DNA of 64,000 bases from contig CALZFC010000044.1 in NCBI GenBank assembly GCA_945643635.1, positions 608,501-672,500 of the forward strand. Reading direction: 5' to 3'. The notes under the pieces are model-generated. The model was given only the letters and a program-made list of their open reading frames with translations. It had not been told where the DNA came from and ran no database searches. A program made the position numbers and the translations under genes. Below are positions 21,201-46,078 of this stretch, one piece after another. The stretch comes from Allodiplogaster sudhausi. Taxonomy: Eukaryota; Nematoda; Chromadorea; Rhabditida; Diplogasteridae. How positions within the stretch are numbered: position 1 is the first letter of the stretch; each line of letters starts with the position of its first letter.

Positions 21201-22520
21201 CTACTCTATTTCGGTCTTAAAGGCTCCCTCGAGAAGTAGCGACTTCTTGCGGAGATTTTCGTTGTTGAGACGCTCGCCATGGACGGAGAGGGCGACGGCG
21301 ATTCCGAAGCCAAATTGCTGAATTTATAGTTATCAAAGCCTATGTATAGCCAAATTTGGAGGGGCCATATTTGACCTTTGGTCCGGCAATTGCAGCGAAG
21401 CGAGAGTGGCGGAGCTTCACCGCAATTTCGAATATGTCAACCTAGTAGCAAAAAGACTTTCACTTTTTAAAGCAATCACGGCGATTAAATGGTTAATATA
21501 CATCTATATTATATATAATAAATTTATGCCAACATTTGAGCTGCAGAGACATATGGAAGCTGCTTTGAGGAGTGTCTGGAGATGAATGTTATAAATCTTT
21601 TTTTTTAAATAATTTTTTATATATTTATTTTTTAGAAGTCTAGAACCTGGGTGAACGCAAAGGTTCCAGCGCGTCCGCAGCCGCGGTTGCTCGTGATAAT
21701 GATGAGCTTGTTCTGGCACGTGTAGTTTTCGTAGACATACGCTGCGAGAAGCTGAAAAAATTTTTCTCAGATTTTTAATTTTATAAACAGAATTTTTTAA
21801 AAGAATTAAATGAATGCTTTTGAATATTTAAAAAAGCTGGCCGAGATGTCGCCACTGTCTTCCGGGATGTCTCCCTCGGGCCAGCCGGTGTACATGAGAT
21901 GCTTGCACTCGTGCGACTTTGCATCGTCGGTCAGCCGGATCTGGCGGCGGGAGATGAGTTTGCCCTATAATTAGTTTAATTTAAATCTTATTTAGCTCTC
22001 CAAATTCTATTACTTTATTATATTATTAGCATTATAAGTGAATGACATCCCAAAACCTCAGTGCACTTTTTCGCAAAACGATTCTCTTTGCGATTCCAGA
22101 AGCGATTCAAGAAGCTAGTCTTCTGTTCCTTCTGTTTGACGGTCACTGCACTCTGCTTCAGAGCCGCTGGATTCTAGCCGAGCAGGCCACACTAAACATA
22201 TAGTAATATCCATTTTTTTCTTAAATTAATTACTAAAAATATATTTTTTTAATTACTATCAAATGAAAACATCAAAATATTTCCATACAAACCTTTAGGT
22301 TTGCAGCAGGCTCCTGCTGGTTGTCAATGGTGACGATGAGAGCTGGCGCCACAGCAACTGCCATCTTGAACCAGACGCCAACGGTAGAAGCATCAGGATC
22401 CTCAATTCATTCTTCATTTTAACCACATTCCTGAGGCGAATGAAAGCGAACAAGGTTAAGTCACAATGAATTCTCCCGCCTCACAAATGTGCAGATGATG
22501 CTTTCAGCGACAGTTGGCAT
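21201..22520 (-). CDS. Tyrosine-phosphatase-like protein, catalytic residues replaced (pseudophosphatase), 7 exons
   Basis: Exons (minus): 22520-22485, 22400-22293, 22173-22057, 21964-21842, 21751-21647, 21441-21376, 21317-21201. All join in phase 0 to give 223 residues and a TAG stop. PTP landmarks appear in order: ESIICTF then DPDASTVGVWFKM (FICTQGP..T..FW.M), ALIVTIDNQQE (IVMLT), MYTGWPEGDIPED (WPD loop with Glu117 for Asp), IITSNRGCGRAGTF (P-loop with Ser149 at the catalytic Cys position, Arg155 kept), and VDIFEIAVKLRHSRFAAI. The protein should be unable to hydrolyse phosphotyrosine but might bind it. Intron 4 needs a GC donor (TCG|GCCAGC). The start at 22520 is 6 bases after an in-frame TGA, and upstream bases retain degraded PTP coding. 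It may be an N-terminally truncated gene or an early pseudogene. Confidence 0.7.
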
Positions 22521-22780
22521 GGATCATCTTTTGACCTCGACATTGGTTCCGGGAGTAATGGCCTTGTGTTGCGACGGCCTTTAAATGGACGAAAAGTATA
22601 GTTAAATACCATAAAAATTCACTACTTTGTTCAAGTAATTCGAAATCATTAGGGATAAATATATATTACGTCACGTCCTCAAGCTACATATTCTTGCTTT
22701 TTACGAATGTCTTTTCGAATTCTTCTCCTTTGATGAGATTATCCGCGTTAGTCTCCTCCGGCAGTCCGTATTCACCCTCA
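22521..22780 (-). pseudogene. Remnant of the phosphatase N-terminal coding region
   Basis: Minus-strand segments 22776-22683 (GEYGLPEETNADNLIKGEEF, EKTFVKSKN) and about 22580-22527 (PSQHKAITPGTNVEVKR, then TGA) look like the missing start of the PTP domain. They fit F..N..KN and the TRV.L / IHAN region but are separated from the downstream frame by a stop. Confidence 0.4.
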
Positions 22781-22899
22781 AGATTTAATTTTGTAAATAT
22801 AAAATTATTCGCTTTGTGATTTATTAATGAAAAAATATATTTGAGAAGCCAACTTGAATCTTCCGATCGCATTCCAGAAAAAAAAATATTGCAGAATAT

Positions 22900-23410
22900 G
22901 GAGTGCTCTGCTTGTAGATAAACGAAAGGCTGTCCCGGTAGTTTGGTGCCGCTTCTTGCGATTATTATGCAGAACGATTTAGGAAAAGGTGCTAAAGTGT
23001 TAAAAACAAGGGAAAGGTAGAAAAAAAAGTAGTTTCAATTGTTAACAATGTATTCTCCGTGCGTTGTATGTAAATGGCTGATAAAATGATAAAACAATTA
23101 TTTGTTGCTCTGGCTGCTGACGCATTAGGTTAATTTTATTCATCAGTGAAGGAGGCAGTAATTTCTTGGAAATTGCCCAATTTCTTTGCATTAATTGATG
23201 ATTGCAAAACGTCACGACAATTTCCGTCAATTGTTATAATCTTACAAACAAAACATACGAAATACATCACACGTTGAAGAGACCGTTGAGAGAAAAAAAA
23301 ACGATTTCGACTTCGCTGTTTCTTTGTGGTGGCAATGAACGCTGAGACCAGAGAATAATTAAAGGAAGAAGAAAAGTACCAACAAAAAACCGAGAAAAAA
23401 AATTGCATTA
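22900..23410 (+). repeat. Dispersed repeat, copy III (partial)
   Basis: GAAAGGCTGTCCCGGTAG near 22925, ATGCAGAACGATTT near 22968 and GAAGAGACCGTTGAG near 23277 match copy II (9340-9500) in order. The remainder is diverged. Confidence 0.5.
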
Positions 23411-23894
23411 ATCCTTGAGGCGGAAAAAATATTAGCTTAGGTAAGTTGTGGAAGAAATGATAAATGAGGCAGAATACAGAGAAGGTTATGAAAGCGTTCG
23501 CTAGAAATTAGAGTGAGTAATAACAAGGATTATATTAAAGATTTGCAGTCAATAGAATTTCCATGGATATCCAAACCACGGTCTGTTTAATAATTGAAGA
23601 GCAATTTTCAACAGAGCCAAGGAAAGCAAGCGTCGTGTTTGGCCCGTAATTTATGTGCAAGAAAATTTTTAAAAGAGAAAGCGGCAGCGTGAGGAAGTGA
23701 GAGATGTGTCTGAGGGAATCAAATTTGATATTTTGCAGAAAGAGGCTGAAAGAGAAGATGAAAGAGTGATCAGCGAAAGAAGAAAAGGCCTCTCAAATAA
23801 AACACTAGAGAACGATCCATGCGGCAGCAGCGGAAAATACCGGTAGACAAAAAAGAACAAGATCGATAATAAGAATCAATAATATTAAGAAATC
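23411..23894. other. No feature seen; presumed ADAM 3' untranslated region
   Basis: Sequence directly downstream of the ADAM stop on the minus strand. No poly(A) signal of canonical form was found. Confidence 0.3.
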
Positions 23895-37520
<13,626 letters not shown>

Positions 37521-38200
37521 TGTTGAAAGACGTAGAGGAAGAAGCAGAGGGACTGGCAGTCGGGAAGAGAAGGCAGGCGGGAGAGATGAAAGAGTCTTGA
37601 TTAAGACGAACACGAAAGACGGTAGAGAGATATGGAAGAGGCGGCGGCAGCGAAGAGGGAGAAAGGCTGGAAGGGATGAACGAGGAGGCAGGAGAGAGAG
37701 AGAGAGAACCCGTATAAGGCGAGGCCCGTGAATGAGGAAGGAGTACAGTCCTCGAGGCTCGCCGCAATCACTGCAACGAGCTTGTGGTTACAGGGCCATT
37801 AGCGAGACATGACATTAAATCACTCCCTAATCACCCTCAAAAGCCCTAAACAGGAAATGAAGAGCACAAAAAAGTTGGATCGGTCCGTAAATTATAAAAC
37901 TGCTTTTAAAGAAGCAATCCTTAAAAAAACCACCGGTTAGCCAAACACATAAATTTGATTTAAAAAAATGGGCATCAAAACGCTGGATTTCTTTGAGTAA
38001 ACACATATAATCTTTGTTTCTGATTAACATTATTCTCTTAATTTCACCGGTGGAAAATAGAATCAAATCATCATTAATTTGATTTAAAATTATTTGTGAA
38101 ATATAATTATACGTAAAAAAAAACTATTTGTACTGCCTGTATATATTGTCGCAGAAGGTCCACGAAGTTTCTTGTGATCCTTGCCTAATCAGAAGAGTTG
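37521..38200. other. Presumed upstream region of the ADAM gene
   Basis: Purine-rich then AT-rich sequence 5' of the ADAM start on the minus strand. Open frames here are Ser/Leu/Arg-biased and unsupported. No promoter motif can be named. Confidence 0.25.
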
Positions 38201-38279
38201 CCTAGGGCGGTTTCCTATTTCCTCTCCGCGGCGGCTAACTGGCGACTCCGTTCTCGTGTGATAATGAAGAAGAAGGAGG

Positions 38280-41000
38280 ACCGGGAGAGAGAAGACACTC
38301 TCTCTCTCCCCTCTCCTCTCTTTCTCTCTCTTGATCTGCGGACGAGAGAGAGAGATGCTGTGAGAGGCGGAGATCGGGTAGAGAGAGAAAGGGAGAGGGA
38401 GGGGGCAGGAGAGAGTGTGCGTTCCGATGAGAGTCCCAGAGAGATGAAGAGGGGGGGAAGCACGCGCTTGAAAAGTACAAAAGCGTGCTGCCCTTCGGAT
38501 GGACTCTGGAGGCGGTTAGAGAGAGAGAGAGAGACGACTGAGAGGGAGAGAGTACGAGAGAGTGGGAGGGAGAGTGTGAAGACTCTCTCCTCTACATGCT
38601 GCTGCAGGCAGACTGCTCTTCTACTTCTTCTTCTTGTCCTATGCACCTTGAATACATCCACGGATCGCTGTTGGATGTCTCTGCTGGTTGTTCTCCTCCC
38701 TCCTCTTACCCGAACACGACCGCTCACTTAGGCGCGAGGAGCACCTTCAAGGAACAGACTTTGAGAAGAGAGAGAGAGAGAGGAATAGAGAGAGATGGAG
38801 AAATACAGATAGAGAGAACAGACAGAGAGCGAAAGTGAGAGAGAGAGCACACGTAATTACGTTGTACGTTTTGATAATGCAAAGTGCGAGGACGAGAATA
38901 AATGGCGCATCAAGGGGAAGACCTTTGCAGAGAGTGCCCGCCAAAGAGAGAGGGAATTTATGGTGTAAAAGATGTGGAGGGAATGAACAGGAGATAGAGA
39001 CGAGAGAGAAAGAACAAAAAGAGAGAAGATACAGAGAGAGAGAGAAAGAGGAAGAGAGATAGAGAGACGGTAGAGATGATCGAGAAAACATAGCGGTTTA
39101 ATTGGCAAAGAACGTGAAAGTGATAGTGCATACTGTGGAACAAAGATGATAGGTGATGAAGTGATAACATGCACTCTTCATGAGATAAAAATGACCTTTC
39201 TGTGCATCAGAAAATATAGTAACTAGAAAATACAGAGTGAGTGTCAATGGCATAAAAAACGCGGAATTATAAAGGAGAGATAGAGAAAGCGATAATTAAA
39301 GAGAAAGAGAGAACAAGTTAAAAAGAGTGAGAGAGAGAAGAGAGAAGGTTTAAGAGAGAGAGAGAGAGGGACAGAGAGAAGAAAAAGAGATAGAGAGAAA
39401 GACAGAGTTTTTTTCGGTGCTTGCTTGACAACTGTCATCTGTCATGTACCTCTTCAAAATGCTTGGATTGCGTTGCATCCTTGAAAATTGAACAAGCTTT
39501 TCTATGGAAATATCATAAAAATAGTAATTCTTTCATGTACACTAGAAACAGTTTCCGCTACAGTGTTAATTATCATTAACGATGACATCAAGAGCAGTGA
39601 GCGAAGATTGCGGGATGCTAATATTGCACAATTCATCAGTTAGAACCAGCGGTTTATATCCTTTATTTTATTCAAAACACATTAAGACGCTAGTGTTCAA
39701 GAGCTTGCATATGTACATACACATGATACATATGAATTGGAGTGATATTATAATGTTTATTTTAAGTAGTACAAAGGGTACAAAGTTCGCCGGAATCAAG
39801 GCTGGGCCTGCCGGTGGTCACCAGTGACGGCTTCCAATTGGAAGCCGTCACTGGTGACCACCGGCAGTTCATTTTAAGTAGTAAAAATAAATAAATATTA
39901 TATTTATTTGACTATTTAAATTAAAAATACTGCCGAAAGTGCACACATTCTGGAAGATACATAAGATACTGAGGGATATGCATAAAAAGTAAAGCGAGAG
40001 CACTCTTACTGAGATAAAAAGTACGAGCATTCGGACACTAGCAAGTGTGATGGATGGGACATGCCAGGGGCGATGCTAGAGGATATCTTGGAAAAGGGAC
40101 AGGAAGAGAGAAAGAGTATGAAAAGAGAGAAAGAGAGAGAGAGAGAGTGAGCTAGAGAGATAGAGAAAGAGCTGGAAAGAAGAGAGAATAGAGAAGCACA
40201 AAGGAGAAAAGGCAAGAGAGATCAACACCTGGAATGGTTGCAGAGAAAGTGAGAACAGAGCGATAAAGAGAAGATAGATGAGGCATAGTGGCTTTAGTTA
40301 AAGTGCAGACATGAACGAGCGTTCCAAGTGGACATTTCAGGAAGGATTCTGATAAAGCAATTATATCCAAAGGTATCAAGACGTGGTATTGCTGAAGAAA
40401 ATTTTTTTTTTTAAACTTCATCCTCTTGATGCATTCGCACTTCTCAAGTTTTACTAGCTTAAAAATTCTGCGCACTCTTAGACACTTCTTGAGGAAATCG
40501 CCAGAAAATTCTAAGATACATCTTAAGATGCGATCATGTATTAATTTCATCTGCTCGACCCGGTTACTATACAATTACTTGTCACAGGAATAACCATGTA
40601 CATACTATGTAGTACGTACATAAACAACAAGCGTGGGAGAGCAAATTTGGAGAGCGAGAGAGAGAGGGAGAAATAGAGATTGAAAGAGAAAGAGAGAAAG
40701 AGCGAGAGAGAGAGAGTAGAGAGAGAAAAAGAAAGAGATAAAAGAGTTTGTGAATCTCGGTGGCCACTGAAGGCTCCCATGATTCGCAGGACATGAGAAA
40801 CACGCCAGACACACCACAGCGTAATTAGTCGAGTGTGAGAGCGAAGCTAAAAGACCGTAGTCACAAGAACCATGGAAAATAAAAACGAGTGAAAGGGGCC
40901 GAGGGGAAATACGATGGGGGGGGGACCATATACTGGTAGGAGTAGGAACTGTAGTAATGAATACTCGATAAGCTTTCGTTAATCCCACCACACAACGGAG
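38280..41000 (+). repeat. Region of many (GA)n arrays, no gene recognised
   Basis: GA arrays at about 38280-38440, 38515-38580, 38762-38860, 39000-39070, 39300-39410, 40095-40175 and 40645-40745, with unique spacers of 100-500 bp. A spacer at 38590-38730 is open in two frames with GC-richer sequence but has no recognisable domain or clear splice sites. Confidence 0.8.
39808..39867. repeat. Perfect 60-bp palindrome
   Basis: The 30-base arm CTGCCGGTGGTCACCAGTGA plus CGGCTTCCAA is followed directly by its exact inverse, centred on CAATTG with no spacer. ATTTTAAGTAGTA occurs on both sides (about 39760 and 39872), in direct orientation. Confidence 0.93.
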
Positions 41001-42058
41001 TGGTGAGAGGAGATCCGATCAGTGTCTCATCCTCCACAGAGCAAACGGAACCAGCCGCGCCAAACCAGAGCCAAGCCCCTACTCTCCTCCGATTTGACGC
41101 ATGCCTCCGGCAAGCAATGGGGGAGAGAGGAAGACCCCTAACCGGGGTCCTCCCAATATGTATGCAGATTCGCTCGGAGACAGAGCACAAAGCTGGAGTA
41201 AACGTGTTTTGCAAAAGGAGAAGAGAGCCAAGCACGATTGTAAACTTTGACAGGACTTATGTATGTATGTATATGAATGTATGTGTACACGGCGAGAAAT
41301 ATCACAATCTTGCCGTTGATCTCTTTGTCGCCAAGGCCTTGTTCCCTCTCTTTCTCTCTCTTTTCTCTCTTTCTTCCCCCTTCTCTTTCTCTCTTTCTCT
41401 ACCTCTCTCGTACACTTTCTCACATCCTTCTCTCTGTCACTTTTTGGCTGCATAACTCTCCTGGTATGCCTCCGGGTCTTCACATCCCAAAATTTCCTCC
41501 CGTCACGTCGCATCTCACTTGAATTTGGTGAATATTTAGATGCACACACACGTGTATTTATGCTGGAAGAGAGAGAAAGATAGAATTTCTCTGCTTCTCC
41601 TGAGCTTCCATAATCGTGTTATCTCTCTCTATGTTTCTCTGCCACCCCCCCTCTCTCTCTCTCTCTCCCTCCTTCTCTCTCGCTCTGCAACCAACCTACT
41701 ACGGATTTAAGCTGCCTCGTAACAGGGAGAGGCCATGGAAGTGCATAATGTATCAGGACAGCGACAGACAACGGAATTTTAGGAGACGCAGAGAGCGGGA
41801 TCAACGGCTGTACGGGGGAATAGTGAGAGACAGGAAATGCGAAGAGAAACAAAGAGAGAAAAAGAGAGAGGTTAAGAGGGAGGAAAAATGGAAGCGGAAG
41901 ACATAGTATGGACTGCTGCCTGTGGCTTTTCTTTCTATGTCTGCGTCTCTCTCTCTCTGTTTTCTCTCACTCACTCCCTTTCACCTCCTCCTTTTAACCT
42001 TGTCTCCATCATTCTCTCTCTCTCTATCGCTCTAGGTATAACTCTCTCTCTCTCTCTT

Positions 42059-42095
<37 letters not shown>

Positions 42096-42250
42096 GCAGT
42101 ACAGCTCCTTGTACGATGCCAATTTCTCTTGCAGCCCCCGGTCGTCCGTCACTCGCAGATTTCAGCCATTTCGCTCGGTCTCTCATGGGTTTCCATTCTG
42201 TCTCACGATATTGCTTCCAGTCATTCTTTGGAGCTGCTTCAGAATATATC

Positions 42251-42296
<46 letters not shown>

Positions 42297-43207
42297 CTCT
42301 GCTCACTCCCTTTCATCTCTGTCTCTCTCTCTCCTCTCTTTCTCTTTTCTCTCTCATCTCTGTCTATCTCTTCTCTCTCTCTCTCTCTTTTCTCGCTCTC
42401 TCTTCTATCTCTCTCTCTCTCTTGCCTCTATTTCTCTTATCACTCTCACTCTCTCAATATCGCTGTCAATTCTGCAGTGCAGAAAAGGGGAATAAGTTGA
42501 GCGACGCCGGAAACACATATAAAGTGCGCTGCACAACACTCTCCCTAAAAGACATCAATTTAGTCACTAGGCAAGGAGGAGAGCTGTCTGATGGCGGAGA
42601 AGTAGTGCAAGGCAAGTTCACGGCTCCTTAATGACAACGGAAGAGTTACGGTCGATTTGGAGATGAGTTATGTATGCTAGGGAGAGAGAGTGGGAGAGAA
42701 CAATAGAGAGAGAGGTAGGGACAGAGAGAGAGATATAGAGAGAGAGGTAGAGACAGAGAAAGAGGGAGAGAGGGAGAGGTAGGAAGAAGGACAGTAAGAA
42801 AGGCAGAGATAACTAATGGCTATTCATGCATGTTGTACTACGCGAATATGGAAAGTTGCACGACAAGGTCAGGAGCACTCGAGAAAGCAACATGGACCGG
42901 AGGAAGATAGAGAGAGAGAGAGTGAGAGAGAGAGAGAGATTAAGGAAATGAGAGAGAGAATCAGAAGAGAAAGAAAGTAGGAGAGAGAGAGCGGAAAAGT
43001 AAGATAGAGAAAAAGAGGAAACTATGCATGAATATTACCAGAAGTCTTCTGGGACATACAAGGCATTGTAGGGCCTCTCTTATTGTTAGACACGAGTCAT
43101 TCCGGGGCTGATTGTGAAGGGTGCAAGGGTCTCGCATGGAAAGTGCGCAAGCACTACTTTCTCTGCCTTTCTCTCCATCTCTGTCTCTGTCTCTCTTTCT
43201 CTCTCTT

Positions 43208-43242
<35 letters not shown>

Positions 43243-43265
43243 TTCTTTCTCTTTCTCTTTCTCTG

Positions 43266-43304
<39 letters not shown>

Positions 43305-45154
43305 TCAGATCGTGTGGTCAGCTGGAGGAGCGAATAGCGGAATGTATAAAAGAGGAGTCGTGATTAGAGAGAGGGAAAGCAGAGAGTAAGAGATAGAGAG
43401 CGAGAACGAGAGAGAGTGAGACAGAGAGAGAGAGAGAGAGGGGGACAGAGAGAGAGAGAGAGAGAGAAACGAACAAGTTGTACTCTTCTTGACTCCTCGC
43501 CGAGAACATGAGTACTCGAGTCGAGTCAAGAGGCGTCATCATCTCAAAAGGGAACCGCTCTCTCGCGTGTCTGATGGCTATCCAAGGAGGAAGAAGAAGA
43601 AGAAAAGGAAGGCGGAACCAAGGGATCAAAGAGATTATGAGATAGTTTGTAAATTTAAAAAAATTATTTATAAAAATTTAACTAAATTTATTAATGAATA
43701 AAATTGATGAGAATTAATCGTCACAATTTTAGAATTAGTAAGAAAAATTATAAATCTTTTTTTGCTAACCGCGTTTTAATAACTGTATATAAACAATCCA
43801 CTTAAGGTGGTCTTCCCATCGAAGGAGAAATGTGCTCGCATGGTATATAAAAATGTCTCCGCGAAAAACCACCGGCCCTCTTGCACTCAATGTTGGATAA
43901 AGTTTCCGGCGACAGGTGTGCTCGAATTGTACATGTGCGATAAAGGCATTGTCAAACAAGAGAGAAGGCAGCAGAAAAAGGCAGAAGAAGAGAATATATG
44001 CACTACATACTATGTATGCAAATAAATGTCCAATTACAGACAGACAAGGAAGTACAAGCAGACAAAAAAGGACGAGAGCGAGGGAGAAGAAGAGAACGAG
44101 GGAATAAGAGTGAGAGAAAGCGAGAGACGGCAATCCGATAGAGAGAGAGGCAGAGAGAGTGAGAGAGAGACAGAGAAAACTTTTGAATCGCAAAAAGTGC
44201 TTGTGTGTATGCTCACATACTGAGACACACCGAATTGGAGTACACTGCCAACAAAGCTCTAAAAAATGCAAATGATAGTAGCAGGACTCGTCTTTTGTCT
44301 TTTTCTATCCCGTTTCATGCAAAAAGTACTATCTTTTTGCGTCACTCTTTTTACATACTACACATTTGATTTTGTCAACTCTATCTCTCTCTCCTCTCAT
44401 CTCCTGTTTTCTCTCTTTCTCTGACTGTCTTCTCTCTGTCTAACTCCTCCTCTCCCCTGTCTCTCTTCCATTCCCTCTCTCTCTTTTTTCTCCAATTCTC
44501 TGCCACTCTCTTGATCCCCCCTCCCCGGGGCACTTCCATGACCATCGTCCATTCTCCTGCCCTTCTTCCACTCCTTCTCCGTCATGCTTGTCCGCTATGC
44601 ATCGCCACGCACATGATTAATGTTGTGGGGAGCGGGTCAGCGGGAGGAGAGAGAGAGAGAAAGAGAGAGAGACAGAGAGGGAGAGGTGAAGAGAGAGGAA
44701 GGGATAGATAGAGAAAGAGAGCAAGAGAGAAAGATGGAGGAGGGTGGAGAGAGAGAAGATAAAAAGCAAGAACGAGAGACAAAGAAAAAAGAAATGGCAG
44801 ACGGCAACGAAAAGCATGGATGAGTGGCACGAGGAAATGTTGCAGGAAATGTCCATATTACGAAAGGACAAACAACAGCAAAGAATGATGAGCGGCGTGA
44901 TGAATCCACCTCTTATGCTCAAGAATCCAAGAGAGGAGAAACCGGAACATTAGATAGAAATATGGAAAAGTAGGAGAAGTTCTTTTGTATATAGGGGGCT
45001 AGCCAAGGGCTCAAAAGTAGGGAAAGTAGTGTAGTTATCTTCGGATGCATCACATCAGTGCCCTCACATGAAACCAGACATTCTTATAATTTCCATCTTT
45101 CTCGCTCTCTTGCGCTGCATATTATTTCCTCCTGCTATTCATTAAGGTTTCTGG

Positions 45155-45192
<38 letters not shown>

Positions 45193-46047
45193 ATAAAGTC
45201 TTTCTCTCTCTTCATATCTCTCTCAGTAACTCTCTCTCTCCCCTCTCTCATAAAGTCTTTCTCTGTCTATCTTTCTGTCTGTAACTCTCTAACCATCCCT
45301 TCTCTTCTTCAGCTGCTGTCTCTTAAATCAGAACAATCTTCCTCTGCTCACTCACAATTTTTCGACAGTCCCTTAACCCGTCATGGCGGATTTACTCTTT
45401 CGCCACCTTCTTCCATAATCTTATTGTTAGGGTTTCTTCTTCGCCCATTTGCTGTGTTTCCTTTCTATATGTCACATCTGGCATTTGCATCTCATCTCTC
45501 AACAAGTTCTCTCCCTCTCTTATCACTCTCACTCTCTAGCTTTCTCTCTCCCCTTCTCTCCCTCTTCTCTACTTACTCACCTCTCTCTCTCTCTCTACTT
45601 ACTCTCAGCACTTCCTCATCCTCAGCTGTCCTTCCTGAACGGCAGAGACCATTCTCCTCTGTGTGGCTCTTTAACCTCTCATAACGTGAGCAGACGTACC
45701 CTAGGCGGCTGCGAGAAGAGAGATCTGGAGAGCTTTCTCTTCTCTAACTCTCTCCCTCTCTCTTCACAGTTAACTATATTTTTGGTCCTCTTCCTCTCTT
45801 TGTCCACTTCTCTCTCTTTCTCCTTCTCTTTCGCTCTCTCTCTTTCTCTCTCTCTCCATTTCTCTCATCTGCAGTGGCAATGCCACTCATCCACTTACTC
45901 GACAGCTGCGGCCGAGCCGTCTTGCGCGGCCGCCAGAGGAGAGCCACAGGCTCGGAGCAGAGTAACAAGATGCGCGGAATACGACATTAGACACTGAGCA
46001 ATGAGCGAGCGAGAGTGATCAAGGGAATGGCAGAGAGCAGAGAGGGT

Positions 46048-46078
<31 letters not shown>

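Noticed and set aside
38200..38740. Overlapping 170-177-aa frames on both strands
   Set aside because: Mostly Arg/Glu or Leu/Ser from GA/CT repeats; no domain, and splice sites do not agree with either.
45058..45997. Long Ser/Leu-rich plus-strand frames
   Set aside because: CT-repeat translation; the unique 3' part (about 45870-45990) is open in two frames and shows no homology I can name.
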